A stretch of 64,000 nt of DNA from positions 18,518 through 82,517 of IMG/VR virus record IMGVR_UViG_3300009078_000075; one strand, 5' to 3'. Each line of letters starts with the position of its first letter. Position 1 is the first letter of the stretch. The notes beneath the pieces were generated by a model. That model ran no database searches. It was not told where the DNA came from and was given only the letters and a program-made list of their open reading frames with translations. The position numbers were made by a program, and so were the translations under genes. This DNA comes from a virus. Shown here in pieces: positions 17,382-25,205 of the stretch.

Positions 17382-17456
17382 ATGTGCCCTTATTGTAGTG
17401 TTTTTTTATTGTTCGGATTTATTTTAGGATTACTTGTTTATCATCTTTTTTTTTAA
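17382..17456 (+). CDS. Possible 24-aa membrane peptide
   Basis: MCPYCSVFLLFGFILGLLVY... is almost wholly one hydrophobic helix with a CxxC at its start. It begins 1 base after the previous stop, and the GAGGAAAA ribosome site is well placed. It is too short to be sure. Confidence 0.35.
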   Translation: MCPYCSVFLLFGFILGLLVYHLFF

Positions 17457-17468
17457 GGAGAAATAAAT

Positions 17469-18407
17469 ATGATTTGTAAAGAATGTGGAATTAATTTTTC
17501 TATAATAACCCATACTCATTTAAAAAAACATAATCTTACAATAAATGAATATAAAAATAAATATAATATAGTTTCTTTGGTTGATCCATGTTTTGGACAA
17601 AAAATGAGTATGAAGTTAAAGGGGAAAATTAATATAGGAGAAAAAAATGCAAGTAAACGAAAAGAAGTAAGATCAAAAATTTCTGAATCTGTTAAAAATA
17701 GATGGGAAGAAGGAAAGTATAAAAATCGTATAAATGGGATGTTAGGAAAACTCGGAGAATTGTCTCCTAATTTTAAGATTGAAAAAAGAACTCCTTTGTT
17801 TTTGGCAGAACACAATTATGTAAAATTTTTGTCTCAATTTCAAGATACACATGTTTGTAGTTTGTGTAAAAGTTCCGATAAAAAAATTAATATACATCAT
17901 ATTGATGAAGATCATTCTAATTTTCTTCCTTCTAATTTAGAACCTTTATGTGTTCCGTGTCATTCTCAATATCATTATAAATTTGCAAAGGGACCTTTTA
18001 TGAGAATTGGTAAATTTTTTTCTTTTGCTGGTGCTCATTTTTTACCTGATTATGATGGTATTTGTAATCATCTTCATGGGCATGAATGGAAATTAGAAGT
18101 GTTTGTAAAAAAAAGAGTTAATTATAAGACTGGAATGGTTTTAGATTTTACTATTTTAAAAAAAATAGTAGATAATTTTATTATTTCAAAATTAGATCAT
18201 TGTTTTTTAAATGATATTATATCTAATCCAACTGCGGAAAATATATTAATTTGGATATGGGAAAAATTAATGTTTGATGGTTTATTAAAAGGAATAGATG
18301 AAATAAATTTATGGGAAACAGAAAAAAGTAAAATTTCTCTCAGTAGTAAAGAAATGCTATCTATTTTTTCAAATAATATTGAAGAATATATTTTGGGGGA
18401 AATATGA
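17469..18407 (+). CDS. queD: HNH endonuclease fused in frame to QueD (6-carboxytetrahydropterin synthase)
   Basis: 312 residues with two parts. Residues 1-~175 look like a free-standing homing-type nuclease: a MucR-like zinc motif (CKECGINF ... HLKKHNLTINEYKNKYN), a NUMOD-like segment (SKISESVKNRW), and an HNH core (VCSLCKSSDKKINIHHIDED ... PLCVPCHSQYH). Residues 178-312 are a full QueD: FSFAGAH, GICNHLHGHEW (catalytic Cys199, zinc His202 and His204), LDFTILKK, KLDHCFLN, PTAEN and a closing NLWETEKSK. QueD converts dihydroneopterin triphosphate to carboxytetrahydropterin. Met178 (ATG at 18000) has an AAAGGGA site 6 bases upstream, so QueD may also be made alone. The gene overlaps queE by ATGA. 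Confidence 0.85.
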   Translation: MICKECGINFSIITHTHLKKHNLTINEYKNKYNIVSLVDPCFGQKMSMKLKGKINIGEKNASKRKEVRSKISESVKNRWEEGKYKNRINGMLGKLGELSPNFKIEKRTPLFLAEHNYVKFLSQFQDTHVCSLCKSSDKKINIHHIDEDHSNFLPSNLEPLCVPCHSQYHYKFAKGPFMRIGKFFSFAGAHFLPDYDGICNHLHGHEWKLEVFVKKRVNYKTGMVLDFTILKKIVDNFIISKLDHCFLNDIISNPTAENILIWIWEKLMFDGLLKGIDEINLWETEKSKISLSSKEMLSIFSNNIEEYILGEI

Positions 18408-19075
18408 TGATAAAAGTAAATGAAATATTTTTATCAATTGATGGTGAAGTAAATGCCTTTGGTCAGGGGGGATTTTCTACATTTATTCGTTTTTCTGGTT
18501 GTAATTGTAAATGTAATTATTGTGATACTCAGTATCATAATACTGGTACTTATTATTCAATTGCACAAATTATGGATAAAGTAAGGGAAATCGGATGTAA
18601 TAAAATAACAATCACAGGGGGGGAACCTTTGCTTCAATCAGAAAGTATACCCTTGATTGAAGCATTAGTATTTAGTCATCATAGTGTTTCCGTTGAAACA
18701 AATGGATCAATTGAAGTTCCTTTTATAATGGGATCATTTTATTTGTCATTTGTGGTGGATTATAAATTACCATCATCCGGAATGATGGATCGAATGAAAC
18801 CGATAAAAATGTTTCAAAAATTAGGACCCCTTGATTTTGTAAAATTTGTTATTCAAAATGATGAAGACTTTTTATGTGCTTGCCGTATTGCAAAAGAGGT
18901 GAGAAGTGTAAATTATGGGACATCAATTGCTTTTAGTCCTGTATTTTTAAAACAAGATGATGGTCGTTTTATTCAATCGTATCCCTTATATGATAAAATG
19001 ATTGAAGCAAAACTATTTGAAATTCCAAAAATGTTTCTTAATTATCAAATTCATAAAATAATAGGATTAAAGTAA
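18404..19075 (+). CDS. queE: QueE, 7-carboxy-7-deazaguanine synthase
   Basis: 223 residues. The radical SAM cluster motif Cx3Cx2C is Cys33-Cys37-Cys40 in FSGCNCKCNYCDT, and TITGGEPLLQ is the SAM-binding GGEP motif. QueE rearranges carboxytetrahydropterin to 7-carboxy-7-deazaguanine using SAM and an iron-sulfur cluster. N-terminal FLSIDGEVNAFGQG is typical of the family. It is coupled to queD by a 4-base overlap, and queC follows after 12 bases with its own AAAGGAG site. Confidence 0.92.
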   Translation: MMIKVNEIFLSIDGEVNAFGQGGFSTFIRFSGCNCKCNYCDTQYHNTGTYYSIAQIMDKVREIGCNKITITGGEPLLQSESIPLIEALVFSHHSVSVETNGSIEVPFIMGSFYLSFVVDYKLPSSGMMDRMKPIKMFQKLGPLDFVKFVIQNDEDFLCACRIAKEVRSVNYGTSIAFSPVFLKQDDGRFIQSYPLYDKMIEAKLFEIPKMFLNYQIHKIIGLK

Positions 19076-19087
19076 AGGAGAAAAATC

Positions 19088-19768
19088 ATGAAATTAGATA
19101 ATGATAATTGTCTTGTTCTTTTATCTGGGGGACAAGATTCTACTACTTGTCTTTTTTGGGCATTAAATAATTTTAATGAAGTAAATGCTCTGTTTATTAA
19201 TTATAAACAAAGGCATCGAATAGAAGAGGAATCAGCTTTTAAAATTGCAAATCTTGCTGGTGTTCCCATTGGATTGATATGTACTGATATTATAGCAGAT
19301 ATTGGGGATTCTGCCCTTGTTATGACGGGAGATATTTTAAGTAAACATAGATCCGGGGATTTACCGGCTTCTTTTGTACCAGGAAGAAATATTTTATTTT
19401 TGACAATAGCTGCTATGTATGCTTATAAATTAGGAATACATAATATTGTGGCAGGGGTTTGTGAAACTGATTATTCAGGATATCCCGATTGTAGACAAAA
19501 AACGATTGATTCTGTTCAAAATACCCTTAATTTGGGAATGGAATATGATTTTGTTATACATACCCCTTTGATGTATAAAACTAAATGTGAAACTGTTATA
19601 ATGGCTTCTTTATTGTCCGGGTGTTGGGATGCCCTTGCATGGAGTCATACATGTTATGAGGGAAAAATTCCACCTTGTGGTAAATGCCCTTCATGTGTGT
19701 TGAGGGCACGTGGATTTGAAGAAGCCGGATATGAAGATCCTTTAATAAAAAGACTGGGGATTAAGTAA
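19088..19768 (+). CDS. queC: QueC, 7-cyano-7-deazaguanine (preQ0) synthase
   Basis: 226 residues. The ATP-pyrophosphatase loop is SGGQDSTT (residues 13-20), and the C-terminal zinc site is Cys189, Cys197, Cys200 and Cys203 (HTCYEGKIPPCGKCPSC). QueC turns carboxydeazaguanine into preQ0 using ATP and ammonia. It carries no extra amidotransferase domain. A TAATG overlap couples it to the next gene. Confidence 0.93.
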   Translation: MKLDNDNCLVLLSGGQDSTTCLFWALNNFNEVNALFINYKQRHRIEEESAFKIANLAGVPIGLICTDIIADIGDSALVMTGDILSKHRSGDLPASFVPGRNILFLTIAAMYAYKLGIHNIVAGVCETDYSGYPDCRQKTIDSVQNTLNLGMEYDFVIHTPLMYKTKCETVIMASLLSGCWDALAWSHTCYEGKIPPCGKCPSCVLRARGFEEAGYEDPLIKRLGIK

Positions 19769-20670
19769 TGAATAAATTATTTTATACTTGGAGAGATTTT
19801 CAAAAAGATGTTAATTTATTAGTTGAGACGTGTACAAGATATTCAGCAATATATGGGGTTCCCAGAGGGGGAATTCCCTTGGCCGTTGCTTTGTCTCAAA
19901 GAACCGGAATTCCTATTATTGAAGATAAAGAACAAGTAATACATGATAATACAGTATTAGTGGTTGATGATATAGTAGATTCAGGAAAAACAAGGAATAA
20001 ATTTTTAAAAAATAATTTTATTGCAATTCATGGTCGATGTAAATGGGAAGACACATTGACTATAAATTGTTTAAATTATTCGGATGATTGGATTGTTTAT
20101 CCTTGGGAGGTTGATACTGAAAATACAGGTCCTACAGATTCAGTAACCCGATTGATTGAATTTATAGGGGAAGATCCAAATAGGGAAGGCATTATTGATA
20201 CCCCAAAGAGAGTTATTAAATCATATGAAGAAATATTTAAGGGGTATATACAAGAACCTTCTCAAATATTTACTACTTTTGATTCAGAGGGATATGATTC
20301 CCTTGTAATGCTTAAAAATATAGAAATATATTCTATGTGTGAGCATCATATGCTTCCTTTTTTTGGAAAAGCCCATATAGCGTATATTCCAGATGGAAAA
20401 ATAATCGGGATATCTAAATTAGCAAGACTTGCAGAAATTTATTCACGGAGAATGCAAATTCAAGAAAGAATAGGGGAACAAATTACCTCTGATTTAATGA
20501 AATATCTTAAACCAAAGGGGGCAGCATGTATTATTGAGGCTTCCCATTTATGTATGAGGATGAGAGGGGTAAGTAAGCAAAATTCTACAATGATGACCAG
20601 TTCTTTAAAAGGTGTTTTCCTTGAAAATATTTCTGCTCGACAAGAGCTTATGGAATTGATAAAAGATTAA
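19768..20670 (+). CDS. folE: Phosphoribosyltransferase-like domain fused to GTP cyclohydrolase I (FolE)
   Basis: 300 residues. Residues 1-~105 are a type I phosphoribosyltransferase-like domain, with GVPRGGIPLAVAL (~30-42) and the PRPP loop VLVVDDIVDSGKTR (63-76). Residues ~125-300 are FolE: EDPNREGIIDTPKRV, CEHHMLPFFGKAH (zinc/catalytic Cys191, His194), ISKLARL and HLCMRMRG (Cys262). FolE makes dihydroneopterin triphosphate from GTP, the first step toward preQ0, so folE-queD-queE-queC here complete the route to preQ0. The PRT part may feed or salvage a purine or deazapurine; that is inference. No QueF or DNA transglycosylase (DpdA) is seen in the window. Confidence 0.9.
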   Translation: MNKLFYTWRDFQKDVNLLVETCTRYSAIYGVPRGGIPLAVALSQRTGIPIIEDKEQVIHDNTVLVVDDIVDSGKTRNKFLKNNFIAIHGRCKWEDTLTINCLNYSDDWIVYPWEVDTENTGPTDSVTRLIEFIGEDPNREGIIDTPKRVIKSYEEIFKGYIQEPSQIFTTFDSEGYDSLVMLKNIEIYSMCEHHMLPFFGKAHIAYIPDGKIIGISKLARLAEIYSRRMQIQERIGEQITSDLMKYLKPKGAACIIEASHLCMRMRGVSKQNSTMMTSSLKGVFLENISARQELMELIKD

Positions 20671-20693
20671 TTTTGTAAAATTTTGTTTATAAA

Positions 20694-20702
20694 TACATAA
20701 TA
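20694..20702 (+). promoter_or_regulatory. Class II motif TACATAATA
   Basis: Located 49 bases before the 20751 gene. The downstream leader (ACAGTAACCCTTATAAAAGG) resembles the class I leader, so this site is a hybrid of both classes. Confidence 0.5.
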
Positions 20703-20750
20703 TATATACAGAAAGTTTAAACAGTAACCCTTATAAAAGGAGATCCGAAA

Positions 20751-21245
20751 ATGGATCAGGAAAAGAATGAAATTCCGGTTTATGTTTCAAATTTTGAGAT
20801 GTATCAGAGAGCCCTGCAGAAGGAAATTCAAATGTGGGAGCGAAATGTTCGGCTTCTTAACGAAAGTCTTGGAAAGCGATATTTGAAAGATCCCGATCTT
20901 TGTATTTTTATTGAGGATATTGGGAAACTTTCATATGGGGGGGCTGTTGTGTGTCATTTTTCAGAGAAAATGGCAAAGGAAGCTGGGAAAAATCCTTCAT
21001 GTTGTGATTTTTGTCCTGCTGTTATGTGCGGGAATGGCCATTGTGAAGAGCGGGATAACAATCGGAAGATGGTCGGGGTGTGGGGATTATTTGACAATTC
21101 TCTTGATTATCTTATTCAGGGGAATGAGCGGCCGAGAATTCAAATGTATCATGTAGAGGCTGCTACAGCAATTCTTTTGTGGTTGAGAAAGACAAAATTC
21201 AATCTACAAAAGATGTATTCACAATGGTACAACGGGGGGGATTAA
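20751..21245 (+). CDS. Hypothetical Cys-cluster protein (164 aa)
   Basis: The N-terminal ~50 residues are helical and charged. A Cys-rich block at ~83-98 (PSCCDFCPAVMCGNGHC) could bind zinc. The rest is mixed with a C-terminal helix. An AAAGGAGAT ribosome site lies upstream. I do not recognise it; it is less AT-rich than its neighbours and probably well expressed. Confidence 0.6.
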   Translation: MDQEKNEIPVYVSNFEMYQRALQKEIQMWERNVRLLNESLGKRYLKDPDLCIFIEDIGKLSYGGAVVCHFSEKMAKEAGKNPSCCDFCPAVMCGNGHCEERDNNRKMVGVWGLFDNSLDYLIQGNERPRIQMYHVEAATAILLWLRKTKFNLQKMYSQWYNGGD

Positions 21246-21264
21246 TTAGAGGAGGTGATTATTA

Positions 21265-21279
21265 ATGAGGCGATTTTAA
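21265..21279 (+). other. Four-codon open frame behind a near-perfect Shine-Dalgarno
   Basis: AGAGGAGGTGAT (from 21248) is an almost full match to the 16S rRNA tail, stronger than any ribosome site of the large genes here. It is placed before ATG-AGG-CGA-TTT-TAA. No longer gene follows in any frame for nearly 190 bases. Confidence 0.4.
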
Positions 21280-21344
21280 ATTTGTAAAAGTATATTGATT
21301 TTTTTCGGCATGGTAGTATTTTGTGAGATCGTTTAAAAATTTGG

Positions 21345-21419
21345 TGAGGAAAATTAAAACTCGTAAGTCCTTTATAAGAATTTTTAAATGTATGAGGAAA
21401 ATTAAAACTCGTAAGTCCT
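21345..21419 (+). repeat. Two 27-base direct repeats in a leader region
   Basis: TGAGGAAAATTAAAACTCGT plus AAGTCCT occurs at 21345-21371 and again at 21393-21419, 48 bases apart. They precede the true start of the next gene (21455) and may be regulator or RNA-structure sites. Confidence 0.75.
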
Positions 21420-21454
21420 CTTATCTTACAATCTTTTTGGAAAGGGGAAACAAA

Positions 21455-21874
21455 ATGAAAGAAAATTTTCCAATTGAAAAGGAATTTGAATATAATAAAA
21501 TTGGTTCATGGTATGATGGGAATCCATATACCATTGCATTTTGTTATCCAAAAGATTTTTCCCCCTTTATTGTAAAGGGGGGAATAATTGACGTTCGATC
21601 ACATATTGAAAAGAAAATGCTTGGTAAGGCATTTTTAGTTTATTATACAATGTTTTGGAAAGGAAAGACAAGAACAATTATTGATATTTATTTAGGAAAT
21701 ACAAAAAATAGTGCTTATTTAAGAAATAGGGAAAACCTCTGTAATAAGCATCAACATTATCAACTTATTGTTTTTTTAAAAAATACTAATGTTTCTGGTA
21801 CCCTTTCTTTTGAAAAATGGTTTCGACGACCACCCCGAAAATGGATAAAGGAATTAAATCCTTATATTGTTTAA
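21455..21874 (+). CDS. Hypothetical protein (139 aa)
   Basis: I chose ATG 21455 because GGAAAGGGGAAAC lies just upstream; the longer frame from GTG 21323 would translate the direct repeats. The product (MKENFPIEKEFEYNKIGSWY...) has a compact alpha/beta look and a C-terminal WFRRPPRKW motif. No family recognised. A tRNA gene starts 7 bases after the stop. Confidence 0.55.
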   Translation: MKENFPIEKEFEYNKIGSWYDGNPYTIAFCYPKDFSPFIVKGGIIDVRSHIEKKMLGKAFLVYYTMFWKGKTRTIIDIYLGNTKNSAYLRNRENLCNKHQHYQLIVFLKNTNVSGTLSFEKWFRRPPRKWIKELNPYIV

Positions 21875-21881
21875 AAAATAA

Positions 21882-21957
21882 GGGGTATTAACTCAGTTGG
21901 TAGAGTATTTGCCTTTTAAGCAAAGAGTCATCGGTTCGAGCCCGATATACCCCACCA
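21882..21957 (+). tRNA. tRNA-Lys (anticodon TTT)
   Basis: 76 bases with a full cloverleaf: acceptor arms GGGGTAT (21882-21888) and ATACCCC (21947-21953), D-loop CAGTTGGTAGAG, anticodon stem TTTGC/GCAAA around CTTTTAA, T-arm ATCGG-TTCGAGC-CCGAT, and an encoded CCA tail (21955-21957). It reads AAA/AAG, the commonest codons in this AT-rich genome. Confidence 0.95.
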
Positions 21958-21978
21958 ATTTTAAATATTGAAGGGAAT

Positions 21979-22212
21979 ATGATTACAAAAATAGTAAATT
22001 CAAAAGAAGAATTTTTAATTATCCCTTTGATAATGTCTCAAAGTATGGTGGTAGAGGAAGATATGGAGGTGATTTTAAATAATAAAACAGGAACTAAATA
22101 TCTTTTTCATCCTTGTCCATCAAATAATAAATTTTATAAAAAAATGTATTATAATGTAAAAAGAATGAGTGATCGTGAATTTAAATTTAAAACAGGTGGA
22201 TTTTTTTCTTAA
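21979..22212 (+). CDS. Small hypothetical protein (77 aa)
   Basis: Starts MITKIVNSKEEFLIIPLIMS after a GAAGGGAAT ribosome site, 21 bases past the tRNA. The middle is a basic beta-rich stretch. No family recognised. Confidence 0.5.
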   Translation: MITKIVNSKEEFLIIPLIMSQSMVVEEDMEVILNNKTGTKYLFHPCPSNNKFYKKMYYNVKRMSDREFKFKTGGFFS

Positions 22213-22233
22213 AATATTGAAATGGAGAAAAAA

Positions 22234-22518
22234 ATGGAAAACATTAATGAAGTACAGTCAGATTTGAAGGAAGAAGTTATGCAGAAATTAAATCAGATAA
22301 AAAAACCAGTGAGGTCTTTTATTTCTCATCATAGTGGAAAAAATGCATTGGCATTTCTTTCATTGGCTTCTCTTTTTGCTCCACCAATGAATGTTCCCCT
22401 TGATGATGAATCAGGATTATGTATTCCTAAACTTGATAAATGTTTATTAAATAAAAAGAACAGGAATAGGCGAAGGAATCAGATTGCAAAAATGTCAAGG
22501 AAAAGGAACAGAGGATAA
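22234..22518 (+). CDS. Small basic hypothetical protein (94 aa)
   Basis: The start is set at the second ATG because a GGAG ribosome site lies 7 bases before it; ATG 22222 is possible. The product is helical at first, has a short hydrophobic stretch (ALAFLSLASLFAPP) and a very basic C-terminus (KKNRNRRRNQIAKMSRKRNRG) suited to nucleic acid binding. It stops 1 base before the kinase start. Unknown family. Confidence 0.55.
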   Translation: MENINEVQSDLKEEVMQKLNQIKKPVRSFISHHSGKNALAFLSLASLFAPPMNVPLDDESGLCIPKLDKCLLNKKNRNRRRNQIAKMSRKRNRG

Positions 22519-22519
22519 A

Positions 22520-23095
22520 ATGATCATTGGGATAACTGGATATAAAGGTGTTGGGAAGGATGTTGCCGCTCAGGTATTTACAAACATGGGATTTGTTCAT
22601 TACAAATTTGCAAATGCTTTAAAACAAGCATTAAAGATTTTGTTTTTATGGGATGATCAATATATTGAGGGTCCTTTAAAGGAAACGATTGATGAAAGAT
22701 GGGGAATTTCTCCGAGACAAGCAATGCAATTTTTTGGTACTGAAATAGGACGTGAATTATTGCCAAAAACATTTCCTTTATTTAAAGAAAAAAATGGGGA
22801 CAATTATTGGGTAAGATATTTTAAATATTGGCGTGAGCAATTTAAATATCAAGAGGTTAATATTGTTGTTTCTGATGTTCGATTTCCTAATGAAGTTGAC
22901 AGTATTAGAGAGATGGGGGGGGTTATTTTACGAATATCTCGCCCTTCTGTCATAAATAATGATCCTCATGTATCTGAAAAATTTATTAAACAAATTGATC
23001 CTGAATATGAAATAGCTAATATGCATTCATTAGAAGAGTTTATACAACAAGTTAAATGTGTTTATTCATTAATTTTATCATGGAAGTGTGTATAA
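22520..23095 (+). CDS. Deoxynucleoside monophosphate kinase
   Basis: 191 residues from ATG 22520 (ribosome site AGAGGATAA). The P-loop is GYKGVGKD (7-14), and ISPRQAMQFFGTEIGRELL and VSDVRFPNEVDSIREMGG match the T4 gp1-type dNMP kinase family. It phosphorylates dNMPs to dNDPs for phage DNA synthesis. It sits with dCMP deaminase and dUTPase genes, which fits a nucleotide-supply cluster. Confidence 0.85.
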   Translation: MIIGITGYKGVGKDVAAQVFTNMGFVHYKFANALKQALKILFLWDDQYIEGPLKETIDERWGISPRQAMQFFGTEIGRELLPKTFPLFKEKNGDNYWVRYFKYWREQFKYQEVNIVVSDVRFPNEVDSIREMGGVILRISRPSVINNDPHVSEKFIKQIDPEYEIANMHSLEEFIQQVKCVYSLILSWKCV

Positions 23096-23104
23096 GATTT
23101 TAAT

Positions 23105-23572
23105 ATGAAAATATTGGTAATGAGTGAAAAGCTTTGTTTGTCAAAAATGAAAGAGCCTTTTTTTGAAAGTTTTATTGTTATATCAATATCCAGTCCTGAT
23201 AGAAAAGGAATACGTTTGTATAATCCTTTTATGAGGGAAGCTTTATATTTACAATTTTATGATCTTGATACAAAACCATTAGATAAATTTTTTTATACTG
23301 TTAATGGGACAAAAGAAAAATTTGTTCTTTTTAATAAAAAGGATGCTAAAAATATTTTACAGTTTGTTAAAAAATATGAAAAAGAGGTTGATTTAATTAT
23401 AGTAAATTGTGGGGCAGGTATTTCCCGATCTGCCGGTGTTGCTGCTGCTCTATCTTTTATATATAATGGAGATAATTCTTTTTATTTTAGGCAATATTCA
23501 CCAAATAAACTTGTATATCGGATTATTCTTAATGAGTATAATAAGGGGAAAAATAATGGGATTGTCTGCTAA
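23105..23572 (+). CDS. Protein-tyrosine/dual-specificity phosphatase-like protein
   Basis: 155 residues. The signature Cx5R loop is Cys102-GAGIS-Arg108, followed by SAGVAAALS, as in cysteine-based phosphatases. A candidate general acid (DLDTKP, ~53-58) lies upstream. It could dephosphorylate a host or phage protein or a small molecule. It overlaps the dCMP deaminase start by 17 bases. Confidence 0.7.
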   Translation: MKILVMSEKLCLSKMKEPFFESFIVISISSPDRKGIRLYNPFMREALYLQFYDLDTKPLDKFFYTVNGTKEKFVLFNKKDAKNILQFVKKYEKEVDLIIVNCGAGISRSAGVAAALSFIYNGDNSFYFRQYSPNKLVYRIILNEYNKGKNNGIVC

Positions 23573-24167
23573 ATCTTTTTTTGCTATTTGTAATGATGTT
23601 GCCCAAAATTCAAAATGCTTATCTCGAAAAATAGGCGCTGTTATTGTACGGGATGGAGCTATTGTAGGGACAGGGTATAATGGTCCTCCGAGAGGGGTCC
23701 CCCATTGTGGTGTCAGACATCAATATGATAATAAATTACAGGAGGAATATTATAATAAAAAAGCATGTTTTTGTTCTGATTGTTCTTGGGATGGAAAAAG
23801 TTTTCCAATAATAATAAGTGGAAATACTATTACATCTGCAATTACAAGTACAATATGTCCTCGCCAAATATTGGGATATAAATCAGGGGAAGGATTAGAA
23901 TGGTGCATAGCGGGACATGCTGAACGGAATGCCCTTATAAATTGTGCCCGAGAGGGAATTTCTACAAAGGGGTGTTCTATGTATATGTCTTGTGGAATTT
24001 CCTGCACTCCTTGTTTAGTGGAAATTATTAATGCCGGGATTGTGGAAATTATTGTTACCAAATTTTCATTTTATGATTTATCAGGGGAGTATTTAGTTAG
24101 AAATTCATCACTTATAGTAAAAAATTTTGACGGAGAGGTTTTTAAAAAATGGGAAAGAAAAAAGTAA
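23556..24167 (+). CDS. dCMP deaminase family protein
   Basis: 203 residues from ATG 23556 (AAGGGGAAAA site); the longer frame from 23409 lies inside the phosphatase gene. The zinc deaminase motifs are HAERN (121-125, catalytic Glu123) and SCTPCLVE (Cys150, Cys153). A second Cys cluster (CFCSDCSW, 71-78) lies in an insertion before the core and may bind structural zinc. The enzyme turns dCMP into dUMP for dTTP supply, next to dUTPase and dNMP kinase. The next gene overlaps its end by 19 bases. Confidence 0.85.
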   Translation: MGLSAKSFFAICNDVAQNSKCLSRKIGAVIVRDGAIVGTGYNGPPRGVPHCGVRHQYDNKLQEEYYNKKACFCSDCSWDGKSFPIIISGNTITSAITSTICPRQILGYKSGEGLEWCIAGHAERNALINCAREGISTKGCSMYMSCGISCTPCLVEIINAGIVEIIVTKFSFYDLSGEYLVRNSSLIVKNFDGEVFKKWERKK

Positions 24168-24337
24168 AAAAAATCAGTGACCTTGCTTTTTTTTATAAAA
24201 TAAGGAAACAAATGCCTGATCCTTCAGAGGCACATTCTTTGAAAAATAAGTATAATAAGTCAAAATTTAAGAAAGAAGAAAAGGAATTTAACAAAACATA
24301 TAAAGGGAAATCTTTTTTTGAAAGTGATGATGAATAA
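24149..24337 (+). CDS. Small charged protein (62 aa)
   Basis: MGKKKVKKISDLAFFYKIRK..., Lys-rich with an acidic C-terminus (ESDDE). It overlaps the deaminase gene and joins the next gene by TAATG. Unknown function. Confidence 0.5.
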   Translation: MGKKKVKKISDLAFFYKIRKQMPDPSEAHSLKNKYNKSKFKKEEKEFNKTYKGKSFFESDDE

Positions 24338-24507
24338 TGGAAACTGTTCTTCTTCAATGTTCAAAATGTGAAAAAATAGTGAGAAGGAATATTATTAAAA
24401 ATGGGACTTCTTTATTTTTTTGCATTACGTGTAATGAAATTATGGAAATTGTAGAAGTGTATACTGTAACTGCTCCCCCTAATATTGAAAATGAGGAAAA
24501 AGAATGA
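24337..24507 (+). CDS. Small zinc-ribbon protein (56 aa)
   Basis: METVLLQCSKCEKIVRRN... carries two CxxC pairs (Cys8/Cys11 and Cys29/Cys32), a minimal zinc ribbon. It is coupled on both sides (TAATG upstream, ATGA into dut). The function is unknown. Confidence 0.6.
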   Translation: METVLLQCSKCEKIVRRNIIKNGTSLFFCITCNEIMEIVEVYTVTAPPNIENEEKE

Positions 24508-25076
24508 TTCAAGTTAAATTTAAAAAAATTAATGAAAATGCTGTTATTCCAAAATATGCATACCCCAATGATTCCGGTTTTGATTTTTGTACAATTGAAG
24601 GTGTTTCAGTTTTTTATGGGGAAATTACTTTAATAAGAACAGGATTACAAATTGAATTACCAGGGGGAATTTCTTTTCTTAAAGAAAAATCGATTGATGA
24701 TTATGAACAAAATAGAAAAGATATATTTCATTCCCCTTTACCTATTAATGATTATCCTTTTTTTAATAATATACGAAATGGACAATTAATCCTTGTTCCA
24801 GAATTACAAATTAGAGCAAAAAGTGGATTAGCATTAAATCATGGGATACAAGTTGTAAATGGCCCTGCAACGGTGGATAATTCATATCGAGGAGAAATTA
24901 AAGTATTAATTACAAGGGTCATTCCCGGACAATATTTTTTTAATAAAGGGGAAAAATTTGCTCAAGGGGTAATTTCATTGGTAATGAGTACCCCGTCTGT
25001 TCAATTTCAAGAAGTTTTAGAATTGTCAAAAACAGAAAGATCAGATGGGGGATTTGGTAGTACAGGGAATTGGTAA
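24504..25076 (+). CDS. dut: dUTP pyrophosphatase
   Basis: 190 residues with all five trimeric dUTPase motifs: YPNDSGFDF (I), RAKSGLAL (II), GPATVDNSYRGEI (III), GEKFAQGVI (IV) and ERSDGGFGSTG (V). It hydrolyses dUTP to dUMP and keeps uracil out of DNA. An insertion of ~35 residues between motifs I and II (KSIDDYEQNRKDIFHSPLPI region) makes it longer than the common 150 residues. Confidence 0.93.
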   Translation: MIQVKFKKINENAVIPKYAYPNDSGFDFCTIEGVSVFYGEITLIRTGLQIELPGGISFLKEKSIDDYEQNRKDIFHSPLPINDYPFFNNIRNGQLILVPELQIRAKSGLALNHGIQVVNGPATVDNSYRGEIKVLITRVIPGQYFFNKGEKFAQGVISLVMSTPSVQFQEVLELSKTERSDGGFGSTGNW

Positions 25077-25084
25077 AAATTTTT

Positions 25085-25098
25085 GTATATTATATATG
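25085..25098 (+). promoter_or_regulatory. Class III-like motif before the phosphoesterase
   Basis: TTTGTATATTATATATGATC resembles the class III motif in its first half. The 129-base gap up to 25206 otherwise holds only a 10-codon frame. Confidence 0.35.
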
Positions 25099-25205
25099 AT
25101 CATTATTTTTTTAATTTTAATAATTTAAAAGTTTGGAGGATTTTATAAATGAGTCTAAATTATATTTCTTCTTCAAGTTAATTTTAGAATTGTGTTGGCA
25201 GTAAT

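Noticed and set aside
17380-17470. Possible preQ1 riboswitch before the que genes
   Set aside because: I see no pattern with the preQ1 hairpin and A-rich tail; the space is taken by small frames.
22484-22519. Upstream extension of the dNMP kinase
   Set aside because: The extra residues overlap the previous gene in another frame and the P-loop protein starts properly at ATG 22520.
23409-23555. Upstream extension of the dCMP deaminase
   Set aside because: It lies within the phosphatase gene, has no ribosome site, and the family starts at MGLSAKSF.
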